Part shown: positions 51,997-64,000 of the stretch, one piece after another
Layout of the letters: each line of letters starts with the position of its first letter
How positions within the stretch are numbered: position 1 is the stretch's first letter
NCBI GenBank assembly: GCA_018389105.1
Contig: JACATO010000039.1
Coordinates: 992,001 to 1,056,000, forward strand
Reading direction: 5' to 3'
DNA: 64,000 bases
Source of the DNA: Nautilus pompilius
Lineage: Eukaryota; Mollusca; Cephalopoda; Nautilida; Nautilidae
Position numbers and translations under genes: made by a program
The notes under the pieces: generated by a model
What the model was told of the DNA's origin: nothing
The model's database searches: none
What the model saw: the letters and a program-made list of their open reading frames with translations, nothing else

Positions 51997-54900
51997 ATGA
52001 CTTCTGCAGAACTGGTGGTGAGCGTGCTGTTGGCGTGCCAAGGGTTAATCGGCTCTGCCCTGCTGAACAGTGGTGAGTGCTTGAACCTTTGACTTACTCG
52101 GACACTTAGGCGTTGCAAAAGAAGCGAAACATTTTGTCAAATGATTAATCAAACGAAATCTTCGACTTCCGGAAACCACAGACAGGCGACCGGCGTCTCT
52201 TTAGGCGGCCAAGCGAGGCGCCACCAGTCTACTGGCAGAGAAATTTCCCGTCCAAGTCTAATTCGTTCTTTCACTTTAACCCTGTAAACGATGTAGAAAT
52301 TAACAACTCAACAAAAGTCTGACAAGAATGACTAGAGACGGCAACGTAGTTTGTTTGTTTAATTACAGCTCACTGAGAATGGTTTTCAGATGTAAAAGTT
52401 TATTTCAAATTATTAACTGTATTATTTTCCCCCATAACATTGAATTCTTGTAGTTTGGCCAATTACTCACCCGTCTCTCTATTTCACCTTTAACGGAGCT
52501 TTTGATGACCCCTCATCATCAAACTGATGTTTAGGTAACAGTGAAAATATCTTTCACAAACATTGTTTGTTTTAGTGGGAAAGTTGTTCCCAGATATACT
52601 TATCTGCTGACCATTTCTCCTTCTGTCCACCCTGGTTCAGGTCTGGTGCCAGGTATTAAACAGGCTCTGCCATGTGATCGGGCACCTCCCTTCCGCGTGC
52701 GGCTAATTTAGATCCTGCACTTAGGTAGGAGAGCTTGTGCTTGATCTGGGATATAAGTTATAACGATATTTTCTTGCATAGAGATTATAAGCATATCTGA
52801 AAGTCAGATGCATCTGTTATTTCTGTAATGTACTTTCATTAAATCAGTAGCTGACGATGATTAAAGTTATTTTTTATGCTACGTTTAATATACTCATACA
52901 GATAATAAGTAGAAAATATAATAGATGGTTGGGGGCCAATACCATGACGACAGTACCAGACATAACATTAAAACTGCCCCTATTTAATGCTTTAGCTTAA
53001 CTACTGCTCTCTAAATTTTTGTAAATTTTACTAAATATCTTGCTTTTTATTGAACTTATTAGCACTAGCATATGTCAGCTCATATTGTTTGGCAACATCT
53101 TTGGGCCCCCAAACCAACATATGGGTGCATTTTCAAAACAGTTACCCTTTAATCATATTTTTGTGGGATTACCTTTCCTGTACGGTTTTGTTAGCTGGTT
53201 GAACTACACCTATTGGATCATAGATAAAGGAGAGGGTGGGCACTTTAACATTGAATTTTCACTTATACGTCTGTGAAATGATAGGGCAAAATGACTGTCT
53301 TTATAGAAACAAAAGGTTAGGCTTTTAACTTTGTGCATAACTTCTGTGATTGGAAGCATGGGATGGATTGTGCTGAACCTCACCTCATGGAAAGAGTCTG
53401 TATCAACACGTTGCCATCCCAAACTTGGTCATACACTGTGATATGCCAGTGCGTAGACCATCAGCTCAGTGAACAAAAACAGTGACACACTGGAAAAAAG
53501 GTTTCAGACCGATTGGTAACAACGGTGAAGTTTTTGACTGAGTGCGGCTTAGCCTTTGAGAACCAGATCACTCACTTGGCTCAGTCCATAATAGAAATCT
53601 CCTTGGTATACTAGAATTGTTATCCCGATATGTCCTATTTCTGGCCGATCACCCGGCATAGAAATAAAGGCTGAGAAATTCCATGGTATCTGTTGAATGC
53701 AATGCACAATCACCTGGTTTGTTTAATAGGTGAAAACGTACGTAACTTGATGGCTTCAGAAGTAAAGAAAAAATACTTGTCATTTTGTGTTGACTTAAGT
53801 CCAGATAAAGTACACAGTGATCAGCTTACATTCACAGTCAGAAGATATGTATTGAACACCAACTTTCTAAAAAGATTTATGATCTTCATACCTATCGGTG
53901 GCCACATGGTAGATTTGGCAGACATTGTGATCGCGACGCTAGAAAAACGACCTTTCTCTAGGTGCTTGCAGGGGACAAAGTTATTACAATGCAAGTAATA
54001 TGGCTGACAGATACAGCAGGCTCCAACCCTTTCAGCAAGCCAATCGACTACAGCCGATGAAGTCTTTATTTATATCGGCCTCTAATTAAAATCTGCAGTG
54101 GAAGGGTTACATCTTGTAGAACTATCTGCAGCTGATTTCTGTGTGGTAGCCACAGTTAGTTTTTTTTTCAGATTCGTTCAGTCCTTTTTGCAGCTTTTGC
54201 GCATTGTCAACACAGAGGCGGCATACCAGTGTCCTTAAACTTAATCATTCCCCGAAAAATTTCCCAAATGCTCAGCGGTCAGCCAGAATTCACGAATGAC
54301 CATGGGCTAAAAGCTCTGCCTCATGGTCTGTCGTACTCTCACCAAGCAAAATGTGTGTAGTTCCTTCCAATCATTCTAAGCTCACTGGGAACAGGGGCTG
54401 TAAACAGAAAAGCTACGGTAAGCTTTCTTGTCTGGTATTCCGTCTATCCTTTAGATTTCCGACCACATCAAAACACATGCAGCTTCAGATTCTTCCCCGA
54501 CGTCTTCTCGGCGGCTCTTCTTCAGTTGATTTGTGAAGTGTTGCGATGTCGAACGACAACCTCGCAGGATAGAAACTTCCGCGCAGATGTCTTCATGGAC
54601 AGCGCCAGCTCTCTTCCGGCCTGGTCTTTGCTGACTTTAAACTTTGTCAGTTTGACCGGACCTTCTTGATGATATATGAATCTCTAGCTCATTCTGGTGC
54701 CTCGCCTACGCTTCCTTCGGGTTTCATCCTCCCAAAGCCGTCCTCTATAGAATAATAAATAGCTGTTATTGAATGATTCTCATTCAGTCCCTGTAAAAAT
54801 ATCACTCTGTCGAGGAATTCTCCCCAACTGCTGGTACACAGGGTTTACTCATTTGCATATCTGTTAACAATTCAAGAAAATCAGCATCGTTCGATTCTTT

Positions 54901-55148
54901 GTAATTCAATTTTTGAACTAATCAGTGTTATTTAGATCTTATGGTTTCAAACTCTGCAGCTATTGATATATGCCATCATTTTTATTACAGTCCAATCTGT
55001 ATTTTAAGCAAAACTTATGCTAGAATTAAAATTTTGTATTAGTCAGGCTCTTCAGGATGGTCGGATATATGCATGTTATAAAGTTATCCAGATTGTGTAG
55101 AAAACTGAAGTCGAAAAATTCTGGCCTTAAAACTGATCGATAATCTCT

Positions 55149-55204
<56 letters not shown>

Positions 55205-55314
55205 CTCTTCTCTGTCTCTCGTCTCTGTCTCTCTCTTTCTGTCTCTCTCTCTCTGTAATAACGTCATCTCTCTCTCTGTAATGACGTCATGTCTCTCTCT
55301 GTAATGACGTCATG

Positions 55315-55347
<33 letters not shown>

Positions 55348-55446
55348 TTCTGTCTCTCTCTCTGTAATAACGTCATCTCTCTCTCTCTGTAATGACGTCA
55401 TGTCTCTCTCTGTAATGACGTCATGTCTCTCTGTAATAACGTCATG

Positions 55447-55479
<33 letters not shown>

Positions 55480-55562
55480 TTCTGTCTCTCTTTCTGTCTC
55501 TCTCTCTGTAATAACGTCATGTCTCTCTCTGTAATGACGTCATGTCTCTCTCTGTAATGAAC

Positions 55563-55610
<48 letters not shown>

Positions 55611-58600
55611 TCCCTCTCTCTCTCCTCAGACAGTGGAGCCTGCAATCCTAGGTGGCGCCGACACAGAAGCAAGTGCTACAAAATCATGAATGAAGATGCC
55701 AACCACACAAAATCAATTGACCAATGCCAAAAGATGCAAGCCAGCCTAGTGTACGTCTTTGATACAGATACTGCGAACTTTCTATCCAGAATCTTGCGCC
55801 TCAACAAAATTGAGAATGCTTGGGTTGGCAGCAAGAGTGTGGTACGTTCATTCACTCTTAACAATTTGCGCTAAGATGATTTGAGCCACTCGCTGACATA
55901 ACGACTTCTAAATAATACATCTTGTTTGTTTCCTTCGTGCAGCCATTTACCTTCTTCTTTCCATAAACAAAGTTTGATGTCTAAGCTGAAATGTGGATTA
56001 TAAAAACAAGAATTGCAGTTATAATGAAGCGCAGTAAATGAATTAACTAACTTACATTTGCCGTTTCATTTCTAAGTAAAGAATAGCGATCTACTTTGCT
56101 CCGTGCATTCTGCGCGCTATTATATACAATAAGATTTATCGGGCGAAACTGTCAATAAATTAAGAATGTCTCTCACGTTCACAGAATTTTAAAAAAAAAA
56201 GGGAATTAACCTTTTGTATGAAAATTTCGAAGTTAAATCCATTCTAAAACTTCAACACGAAGTCCAAGTCATTTTTGACTTAGTAATAATTAAATATCGG
56301 TTGACTGAAAACATCCATGTAAAGCGAGTCAGGGTTTGTTGCCGTTGGTCACGTGAAGCGACGTCACAGTCTCGTATATTTGGATCTAATGCAGAGAAAG
56401 GTGCATGTAAAAACAAAAATACTGAAAAGAGGAATATTTTCAGATAATGATTTTTTTTTTTTTTTAAATGACAGTTTTGCTCATTTTTCGGCATCAAAGT
56501 TAAGCACAGATTCTGTTTATGTTCGTAAAAAAAAAAAAAAAATACAGACGTCTCGGTTTAAGAGTGACCAAGATTAGCAGCAGACTTCACGCTGTATCTC
56601 GGTGGAAATGGCTCAAGACAAATGCGTCGTATTTCGGTTATTTACAGGACAGCAAGTGGACATGGAGCAACTGTAAACTGGTTGAACAGATGGGAAATGG
56701 GTCCGAGTTTGAAGGTAAAACTTAGTTTGAGATTTGCGGAGAACGATGCTCACCTCTGCTAGGGTGATACCACCGACAACTTCTTTCTCTGTCATCCTAG
56801 GCTGCCTTTCCATAAACGCTAACAGCAGCTTTCTGGTACCAAAGACGTGTTCTTCCCTCATGCCGTACATCTGCCAGATGGATTCCTTTGGTAAGCTCGT
56901 TGAAATTTTACGTTTTAAGAAATAACTTTTAAGTTTGGGGCACACATGAGCTCTGGTGTTCTTCTTAACTTCGGCATAGGCGCTGAGGCTGGAATGTGTA
57001 CAGACCAAAGAGCGGCGGCTGGTCATCTACCAATAACTCACATCTGTCACCATTAGTTTTGAAATGATCCTAACCCTCCCTTCCATCTTTCTTATCTATT
57101 TAATGATTATTAATCTAAAATAATTCAATTCTGAGATCAAATTACCTAATTTATGTAAAAATCAACAGAATTATTCCTTTTTAAAGACCACTCTTTTTTC
57201 CCTTAGATTCTAGCTGAGCAATTTTTCAGACGATTTCGGTTTGTCACGAATAAATTTCCGCCTGAGAATATTAAATATTTAATCCCTTAATTTTATTGTA
57301 AAATAATGCGCGCGCCTTTGTAAAAAAAACACACAAGCAATTCCTTGCCCCCGTAATTCTATAAAGAGAAATAATAATAATAATTATATAGAATTTACAT
57401 GCCATGTTTTGTGGTACAGTGCTTTTCAAAAGTTAAATAATAAACAAAAAAAAAAAGAAAAATATTTCAAAATGGCTAAAGTTTTATTCACTAAATATGT
57501 AACAACTTTTTTTTCTTCCAAAGAAATATGTAAATAAGTTCCAGTTGGACAATTTTAATTATCCCTGGTATAAAGAAAAGATAAAGACTAGCTTTAGCTG
57601 ATGGCAATTTTGGCTCTAGAACATCTGTTTGGAAGGTCAACGTTACCAGTTGGTAGCCATTTTTCGCTTGGAAGCTTCTCTAAGATAGAGAACTGCTGGT
57701 TGGATGGAGTCGGAAACAGTCAGAGGCCAGAACGGCGGAATGGCTAAACGTGAATATAGGTGTGGCTTTTCGGCTATGGAATTGCATGGAGACCAGTTCA
57801 AGGCCGACTACGGGTCACCACCCCCCCCAGCGGATAATCGCTACATGTACCGATCCAACTCGGCTCTCATCTCTCTGCGGCTTACGGAGAAGTTGGTAGC
57901 AGGCTTAAGAATTCGCAGGAGAACGCATGAAAGAGGGCTCTAAGCTAGACGTGTGTGTATCCACTTGAACTGGCGCGGTGAACATGTTAGATTTAGCTTT
58001 CAATGTGACCTATGCGCACTCACCTGAAGGGAACGTGCAACACAGATCCAATTGGGGATAATTTCATTTTAATGTACGATAATGTTCGTCCACACAACGC
58101 ACTTGTTGTAATCGGTCAACACACTCAAGACCAAATCACCACTCGTATTATACGACCTGTGCGTTTTCCTGAGCTAAATTCTATTGAGAATGTTTGCGAT
58201 GCTCTAGGAAGATGTGTTGATTTCCTCCAAACCTTCTCCAACACTCCAAAAACTGCAAACTTTTCCAAGACAGGAGACGTTATTCTTGTTAATATAGGGA
58301 TAAGCAGCACGCAAAGCCACTGCGAATCATATATTGGCATCAGGAAAGGGAGGAAACCACACCTCCTGCTGACCGCTTCGTTTATATTCTTTATGCTAGA
58401 ATTCCTTCCTTTGTCCTGCTTGTTTCCCCTCTTACATCTCAAAAATTTATTTGTAATTTACAAATTTATTTGACAAATGCCCCTGTTACATGAAGAAGAG
58501 TTTGTGAGGAAACATTTGGTGAATTAGACTTAAACCATTTTTAAAATATTATCTTCGTTCTTGTTTGTTACCCACCTTTTAGAATCCAGTGTATAATATA

Positions 58601-61600
58601 TAGTAAATTTAATTGTACGTTAATAAAAAAAAATATTTTCTTAAGTTATCTCCCTTTAATTGTTAGACTCATTTTTTTTTTTTTTGTCAATAATGATGGA
58701 ATATTTATTTATCTACGAAACAATTTTAGCTGAGTCTCGATGGATTTCCCAAATTTTAAAGATGTTTTTGTGATGCCGTTGTAAAATAATGTTTAATTCG
58801 GTGCAGGGAAATATTTTCGAAAGCATAAAGCTACGTTTTGACCACCTGTCAGTAGAATTACTGGAAACGTTCAAATGAAGGCCGGCCGGGTGTTTTTGGG
58901 ACGGTGCCATTTCACCCGTCGAATCCCGTCCTCGGTCTTCTTCGCCAGCTGGCTACGTGGATCCCTTCCGCATCCGAGCATAACGAACAGCAGGAACTTT
59001 CGTTCGAGTGTTCCGACATCACCCACCCGTCTTGGACGAACCCGGCTCTCCCCGAACCCACCTGTCCGATACTCAACGCTGAAGCCGTTGTCGCGCCTTT
59101 TCGTGCGACTCACAGACAGCATACGCATCTCTGATTCCTTGGATCGTAAGTGCCCTCTGATTCTGCACTCATGCCGTCGCTCCGTGTGCAATCGGAAATA
59201 ATTACAGAAACAGAAGAACAACAAGTGTGGCGAGTACCATGGGACCTTGGAAGGGAATGTCACGTGACAAGCGTGTAGGGATCAAAGGCTTGGTTAGTGG
59301 AGGATGCTCCATGCGTAGCCAGACACCCATCTTTCAGGAGCTGTATACACGACTCTGAGGAGGACGCGCAAAACTGGTCCTACTGACAATTGACGCGGTC
59401 GAGGAAGAAAAAGCCCGAACTTCTTCCCAGAAGTGACGTTAGGTGTCTCAGGGTGTGTTCTCCGTCTGATAGGTGACAAGACAGTGGAGATGTTGCGAAC
59501 GACCTGGCTACAAGTACAAGTGTTATTAACGCGAAGTGGTCTCAGTGCAGCTCCCCGAAAGTCTTTGCTGAAAAAAGGCAGCCAAACGGCGAGGCTGAAA
59601 ATGGGCGGCAGAAATGGAAGAGTGGGAAGACCAAAGCTAGAAAAGGGCTGGTCTTTGTAGACGAGTCAGAGTTCTGTTTGGCAGCTTGTTCGAAGGCGGG
59701 CCGGAGAGAGACATAATTCAGTGAAGTCTGTGGCTGCATATCAGATAAGAATGTCGGAGATTTGAATAAAATCTAAGGTATACTGGCTGTCGACAGGTAA
59801 GGCAGGTTTTTCATACATTATGCTATTTCCTCAGGAAGACTTCTCATTCATTGCTCGGAGATTCCTCTTCCAGCATGGCAGTGACCTCAAGCATACAGTC
59901 ATGGCAAGAGGGGGCAGTTGTCTTCTCCTAGAAAGTTTGTGGTGATAAGTGTAATGATGGCATTGTTTTTTGCTGTAACATTACCAGCAACAACCAGCAG
60001 TACAGAAAGGCCGCATAGCACAATGAGAAAGGTGAAACCATGGCTAAGGCCAACTGTGTTCATAGAACAGGCTACAGATAGCAAGCATGAACTTATCTAA
60101 AAAGTAATGGGTAAATTTGGACAAAACCAGAGATGTTTACAATTTGTTTTGAATAAAAATGTTTTTTTTTTGTTGTTGTTGTCTCTTTATTGTGAGCTCT
60201 AACGGGGTTCTAAATGAATCACAAGAAATATTTCTTAGTAAATTTAATGGTCAAAATGAAATACTTTTGATAGGAAAAAACAACAAATTAGTATCTTTTT
60301 ATTTATTTGAAAATTAGTTTGCTTTAATCGATAGGTACATTCCACGCACTTGATATCATTCTGTCAACTCACTGCCCACTATAGTTTATCCTGCGGACAT
60401 TTTTTTTTTGTCATTTTGCCCCTCCATCCCCGGACAAAAATTCTGTGGACGCCCAAGCACACTGACAATGTAGTGAGAAACCATCTAGATCGTAAAGAGG
60501 CTGATGGATCACCCAAAAAGATGCCTTGGCCTGCACAAAGTACTGATATGAACATCACTGAGGAGGCTATGTGGGGTCATATGGCTGCTGAGACAGTGAA
60601 ACGGCAACCGAGCATCTTGATTGTAGAAAGTGCACAAAGTTCCAGTCATTTATTGATACCCTATAAGGGAGCATGAAAACGAGATGGCATGCTTTATATA
60701 TATCAAAAGACACCAAATACAAATTCTGTACAACATATTCATTTTGTTTTTTCATATTTTCAGTAATAAATCGTTTTCGTTTTGTATGCATTGCATCTTA
60801 ATTTCAACTAATTATTTGTGCGTATTCTGTTATCCTCTTTCCATAATTATTTCCAACATTGTTTTCCATATGTGTATATATTATATATATATTTTAAGAC
60901 TGCGCAGATGGTAAGTGGAGTGTACTTGCAGACTACTGCACTAGGTTATTCAAAAAGGAAACCAACTGGGTGGCAGCAAAGAGTCACTGTATGCTGAAAG
61001 GAGGTAACTTAATCATAGCTGATACGAACGGAATACACCAAAAGATTGGAACATTGCTTCAGTCTTTGAAAGGGTGAGTATGCTTTATGCAAGAACTTTC
61101 ACTTTATGAAGTGTCCGCAAGATAGTTCAACCATTAACAAAGCTAAGTCACGATGGCATGCACCCAAGAGGTTTAAGAGAAATGTTAAGATGGTTTTATA
61201 GGTAGCGAATGTCGGCCAGTACCAGCGAGACAGAGTTGACTACAATTCCTAAAACTTATCATTATACAAGGACCCCAGAGCAGAAGATTTAATTAGTGTT
61301 TTTCATGGCTAATTCCTCGTATCTTTAATTTCTTCCCAATTTTTCTGTTTAACTGAAATGTGATAAAGGTTTACAGGAATTCTTCTTTCTTTTTTTTTTT
61401 AAATACAGCATCCAACAGATTATTCTGAAGAATATTGCAGTAGGTAGGGAAGGCGAAATCTTAGCTGTCTTTAGCTCTCGACGTTTCCATTTACAGTTTC
61501 TTAATGTTCTCTTAAAACTGCATCATTGAAAAACCGAAACTGTGCTTAGAAAATAAATTGCGAAAATCTGTTCTTTCGTAACCATGATGATGTTCCGAGA

Positions 61601-61920
61601 ACTAAAAGATATTTCGTTTGCGTTGAACATGTAAGGATCTGGATTGGATTGGCGCAGGTCGAAACCTACGCTGACTTCGTTTGGGTAGACAATGGAACTA
61701 TACAAGAAACCACTGCAAGATGGCATCCGCACGCACCAAAGTCCGAAGAGTAAGTACCATTCCTTTCTGAGACGCGAATTAGCGGTGGTTTATCGCCACA
61801 ATTAACGTAGATCGTTGGAAGGACCAAAGTCTGGTAAGTGATTCTCAATGTTTGAAAGGAAACAAAGGCGGCTCGAAAATTTGGCGTTCCGGAAATGCAA
61901 CGAAGCATTGACACACACCA

Positions 61921-61952
<32 letters not shown>

Positions 61953-63764
61953 GCCGACTTTACTTAAGAACTCAGATAACGAAACCATTTTGAGTTTAAT
62001 TCATTATGTACTCGAATTTACTCAATATGTTTGTAATATTTCCATTAGAATTATTTCTGCTAGGAAAACACTAATTTATTATATAAAAGAACGAGCTGGA
62101 TGGCGATGCTGAAGCCGTTCTCCGATACGGCGGCTAGTTTACCCGCGGCGCCATTACTTATTTAGCCGAAATCTGCTGATTGCGACTCCGTGTGCAGTGT
62201 TTCGGATGAAAAGGATTTTACTGTTTCAGTCTCTCTCACAGAGTGTTTACCATAATTATATAAACTGTCGCGCTAACTGCTTGAGAAATATTTGCATGGC
62301 CTGACAAAAAGCAAACTTAAGTCAATGGTTGAATACTTGGGGAAACGTAATCGTTGAGTCACAAAAGATTTAATTTTACATTATCAGTAAAACTTGATAT
62401 AATTAAATGTTCTTTTAAAAAATATATAACAACACACACACACACACGTTAAAGTACCACTCTAAAGGAAAGAGCCAATCGAAATTGGCAATGTATTATT
62501 CCCTTTAATTCTTTTTCAGACAATGTGTGATGTATTTCCTGATTGAGAACAAACCCTTTTGGATTAAAACAAACTGTAATCAGACTCAGTGGTTCATGTG
62601 CCAGAAGATTTATCCCAGGTGTAAGTAGATGCTGACAAGACTGACAAGGTCCTTAGCTTTGATTTCTCTGAGAGAAAATATAGACTCTGGCTTTTAAAAC
62701 ACATTTGACACTAACTCTGTAGGCCTTTTTTCCATTCATTGTTTTGAAACAAGCAAAAATATTGCGTTTTATAAAAGATAGAAAACAGATAAACAAGAAA
62801 TTACACTGATAATATGTAGATACAAAAGGAAAAAAGATTATTTTAGTATTTATCGAGCCTTAGAGATAGATTATCTTTAGTTATTACTTTTACAAAGGTA
62901 AAGTTCCTTTCCAGTGTAACATTGGTTACCGAAAAAAAAGCTTCTAGTGAGATTTTTGGACTACTATTATGGAACTCAACAGACAAGGTCTTAAATGACT
63001 ATTATAAAGCATCACTTGGCATAAACATGGCTATGGCATCATTACAAATTTTTCTTGCAGACAACATGACACCACCTCCAGTAGTGGAATGGGAATCATG
63101 TGCTGAATCATCTGTCCAGGAACTAGGCATCACTCAGAGCTCCGAGATTTCTGGCACATTTCAAGTTTTACACACTAGCACCCTGCAGATGGAAACCATA
63201 TCCAAGGCATTGCAGTCAAGCGACTTTGACAGTTCTGATCATGTCCAACAGGAAGCTAACAGTATCAGAACACCTGTCATGTCTCTCAAGAACCAAGTGA
63301 TGGTCACTACAATGGGTGAGATGCCACATTTTCAGAATATCGGTATGTAAATTTCATTTAGATTTAATAGCAGTCTTACTCTTGTTGCCAGCGTTTCTTT
63401 TTTTTAAACAAAATGTTCACAGCTGTTGTTTTGACATTATATAAGCAAGAATAAATTAGATTTATGCAGACCTGAATCTTATGGAAAAGAATCAAGAGTC
63501 TCACCCTTGAAATAACTTCATTTTTGTATTTATATAAAATATTTTAAAAAGTTTTTTTTTTTTTTTTGGCTTTTACATTGCATTACAATATTAAAAATCC
63601 CCGTCTGTAGCTGAATAGTTTGCACATATTAAACAAAAAAATGGACTTCAAACAACAATAAAAACTGTTTGTCTAAACTTTGTAAAAAGTAGTTGCTTAG
63701 TTGATGACATCTGTTGTCCCTCTAATGTAGCAGTGAAAGTGATCAGTCCAAGACCACAAAACAG
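51997..63764 (+). CDS. Two-domain C-type lectin-like protein (3' end off window)
   Basis: Exons: 51997-52072, 55630-55841, about 56573-56714 (left edge uncertain), 56801-56890, 60899-61073, 61636-61749, 62520-62620, 63061-63342, 63731-63764. The frame is kept at all junctions (about 408 residues so far). Residues 1-20 are a signal peptide. CTLD1 (about 26-170): C30/C41, C58 and C168, C145 and C160, with WVG and a C-terminal YICQ. CTLD2 (about 174-299): C175/C187, C204 and C297, C272 and C289, with NWVAAKSHC, WIGLAQV and WFMCQ. Both have the six cysteines of long-form CTLDs. I see neither EPN nor QPD nor a WND motif, so calcium-dependent sugar binding is not supported. A Ser/Thr-rich stretch follows in exon 8. 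No membrane segment is seen in the window. Probably extracellular or a receptor ectodomain; role unknown. Confidence 0.82.
53430..54740 (+). mobile_element. Decayed hAT transposase (DUF4371 type)
   Basis: Plus-strand pieces appear in the right order but in shifting frames. TVKFLTECGLAFENQ lies near 53520. YLSFCVDLSPDKVHSDQLTF lies near 53772-53840, then GGHMVDLAD, then YYNASNMADRYSRLQPF near 53978-54030. A weak C-terminal match (LSFRFPTTSKHMQLQ) lies near 54440-54490. This is the DUF4371/ZMYM-like hAT family. No ends were identified. It lies in intron 1 of the lectin-domain gene. Confidence 0.65.
55142..55627 (+). repeat. CT microsatellite with embedded TGACGTCA minisatellite
   Basis: A pyrimidine tract of (CT)n with inserted units of the form GTAATGACGTCATGTCTCTC. 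Perfect TGACGTCA palindromes lie at 55282, 55305, 55393, 55416 and 55535. Several one-base variants (TAACGTCA, TGAACGTCA) lie between them. Neighbouring units are 23 bp apart. The tract runs into the acceptor of exon 2 (CTCCTCAG, ending 55629), so it also forms an extreme polypyrimidine tract. Confidence 0.9.
56891..57990. other. Intronic DNA, nothing recognised
   Basis: First part of the 4 kb intron between the exons ending CTLD1 and starting CTLD2. A plus-strand open frame at 57704-57943 has no recognisable domain and no good splice context. Confidence 0.4.
57998..58300 (+). mobile_element. Tc1-like transposase fragment
   Basis: Plus-strand reading contains FILMYDNVRPHNALVV, then VRFPELNSIENVCDALGR. 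These match the second and third catalytic blocks of Tc1 transposases (DN-x-RPH, then P-DLNPIE-x-xWD-x-LGR). The N-terminal part and termini are missing. Confidence 0.7.
59275..60680 (+). mobile_element. Nested or duplicated Tc1-like remnants
   Basis: Further Tc1-type pieces on the plus strand lie in different frames. One is RLVSGGCSMRSQTPIFQ-like HTH sequence near 59290. Others are VDESEFCL near 59657, the first catalytic block, and FLFQHGSDLKHT near 59865, the second block. A second copy of the block-two and block-three region (PKHTDNVVRNHL ... PWPAQSTDMNITEEAMWGH) lies near 60450-60580. Two versions of the same block imply at least two insertions. All are decayed. Confidence 0.55.
61924..61953 (+). 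repeat. (GA)n microsatellite
   Basis: About 15 GA units in the intron between the two exons of CTLD2. Simple repeat only. Confidence 0.85.
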
Positions 63765-64000
63765 GTAGCAGCAACAGATAGGATAAATGAGAAAACCATG
63801 CTTCAGCATATTTTTTTGATTAAATATTAAAATTTCTTTTAAAATGTAAATAGATAGAAATTAATTTCCTTATGTGGAACTTGTAATCATATGGATTGTG
63901 GGATGAACTCAACTCCAGCACCAGAGAGAAAAAATGTCTCAGCTCCTACTGCCTGCCGTCTTGTTGAAACTGCACATAATCTGTGAGATTACATGAATTC

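Noticed and set aside
58871-59263. 130-codon minus-strand open frame
   Set aside because: It overlaps an equally long plus-strand frame in a GC-richer patch with no recognisable domain; probably chance.

Overview
The window is animal nuclear DNA: AT-rich, with many short exons, long introns and decayed DNA transposons, LINEs and SINEs. The two conserved genes are clearly homologous to human genes but divergent, and the transposon mix is invertebrate-like. A mollusc or other lophotrochozoan is my best guess, but it is only inference.

Layout. (1) 779-16198, minus strand: the first 15 coding exons (555 codons) of importin-11 (IPO11); the 3' exons lie off the left edge. Intron 14 has the complete signature of a U12-type AT-AC intron. 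A mariner, a hAT remnant and a SINE-like copy are also present. (2) 16199-17496: a 1.3 kb head-to-head promoter region with GC-richer flanks. (3) 17497-32669, plus strand: a complete 16-exon SLC30A5 (ZnT5) zinc transporter of 761 aa, with one GC-AG intron and a pogo-like element in intron 11. (4) 32.7-36.4 kb: non-coding DNA with decayed LINE reverse transcriptase. (5) 36491-46816, minus strand: a complete 468-aa gene that I cannot name. Its start codon appears to lie in a 13-nt exon, its N-terminal half resembles a PAH (paired amphipathic helix) module, and its C-terminal half is one long disordered exon. A 3.7 kb hAT transposon with perfect 8-bp target duplications sits in its largest intron. 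(6) 47.04-48.0 kb: an 89-bp tandem repeat array, next to a GC-rich block (48.05-48.78 kb) that is probably the promoter of the gene in (5). (7) 51997-63764 and beyond, plus strand: a secreted or membrane protein with a signal peptide and two tandem C-type lectin-like domains, continuing off the right edge. Its introns hold hAT (DUF4371-type) and Tc1 remnants and a CT-rich tract studded with TGACGTCA palindromes.

The genes do not form a pathway. IPO11 imports nuclear cargo, ZnT5 loads zinc into the early secretory pathway, the PAH-like protein is probably a nuclear regulator, and the lectin-like protein is probably extracellular. Only IPO11 and SLC30A5 have an arrangement (shared promoter region) suggesting possible co-regulation. 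Exon boundaries were set by reading splice sites and keeping frame across every junction; names rest on recognised family sequence, not on a database search.
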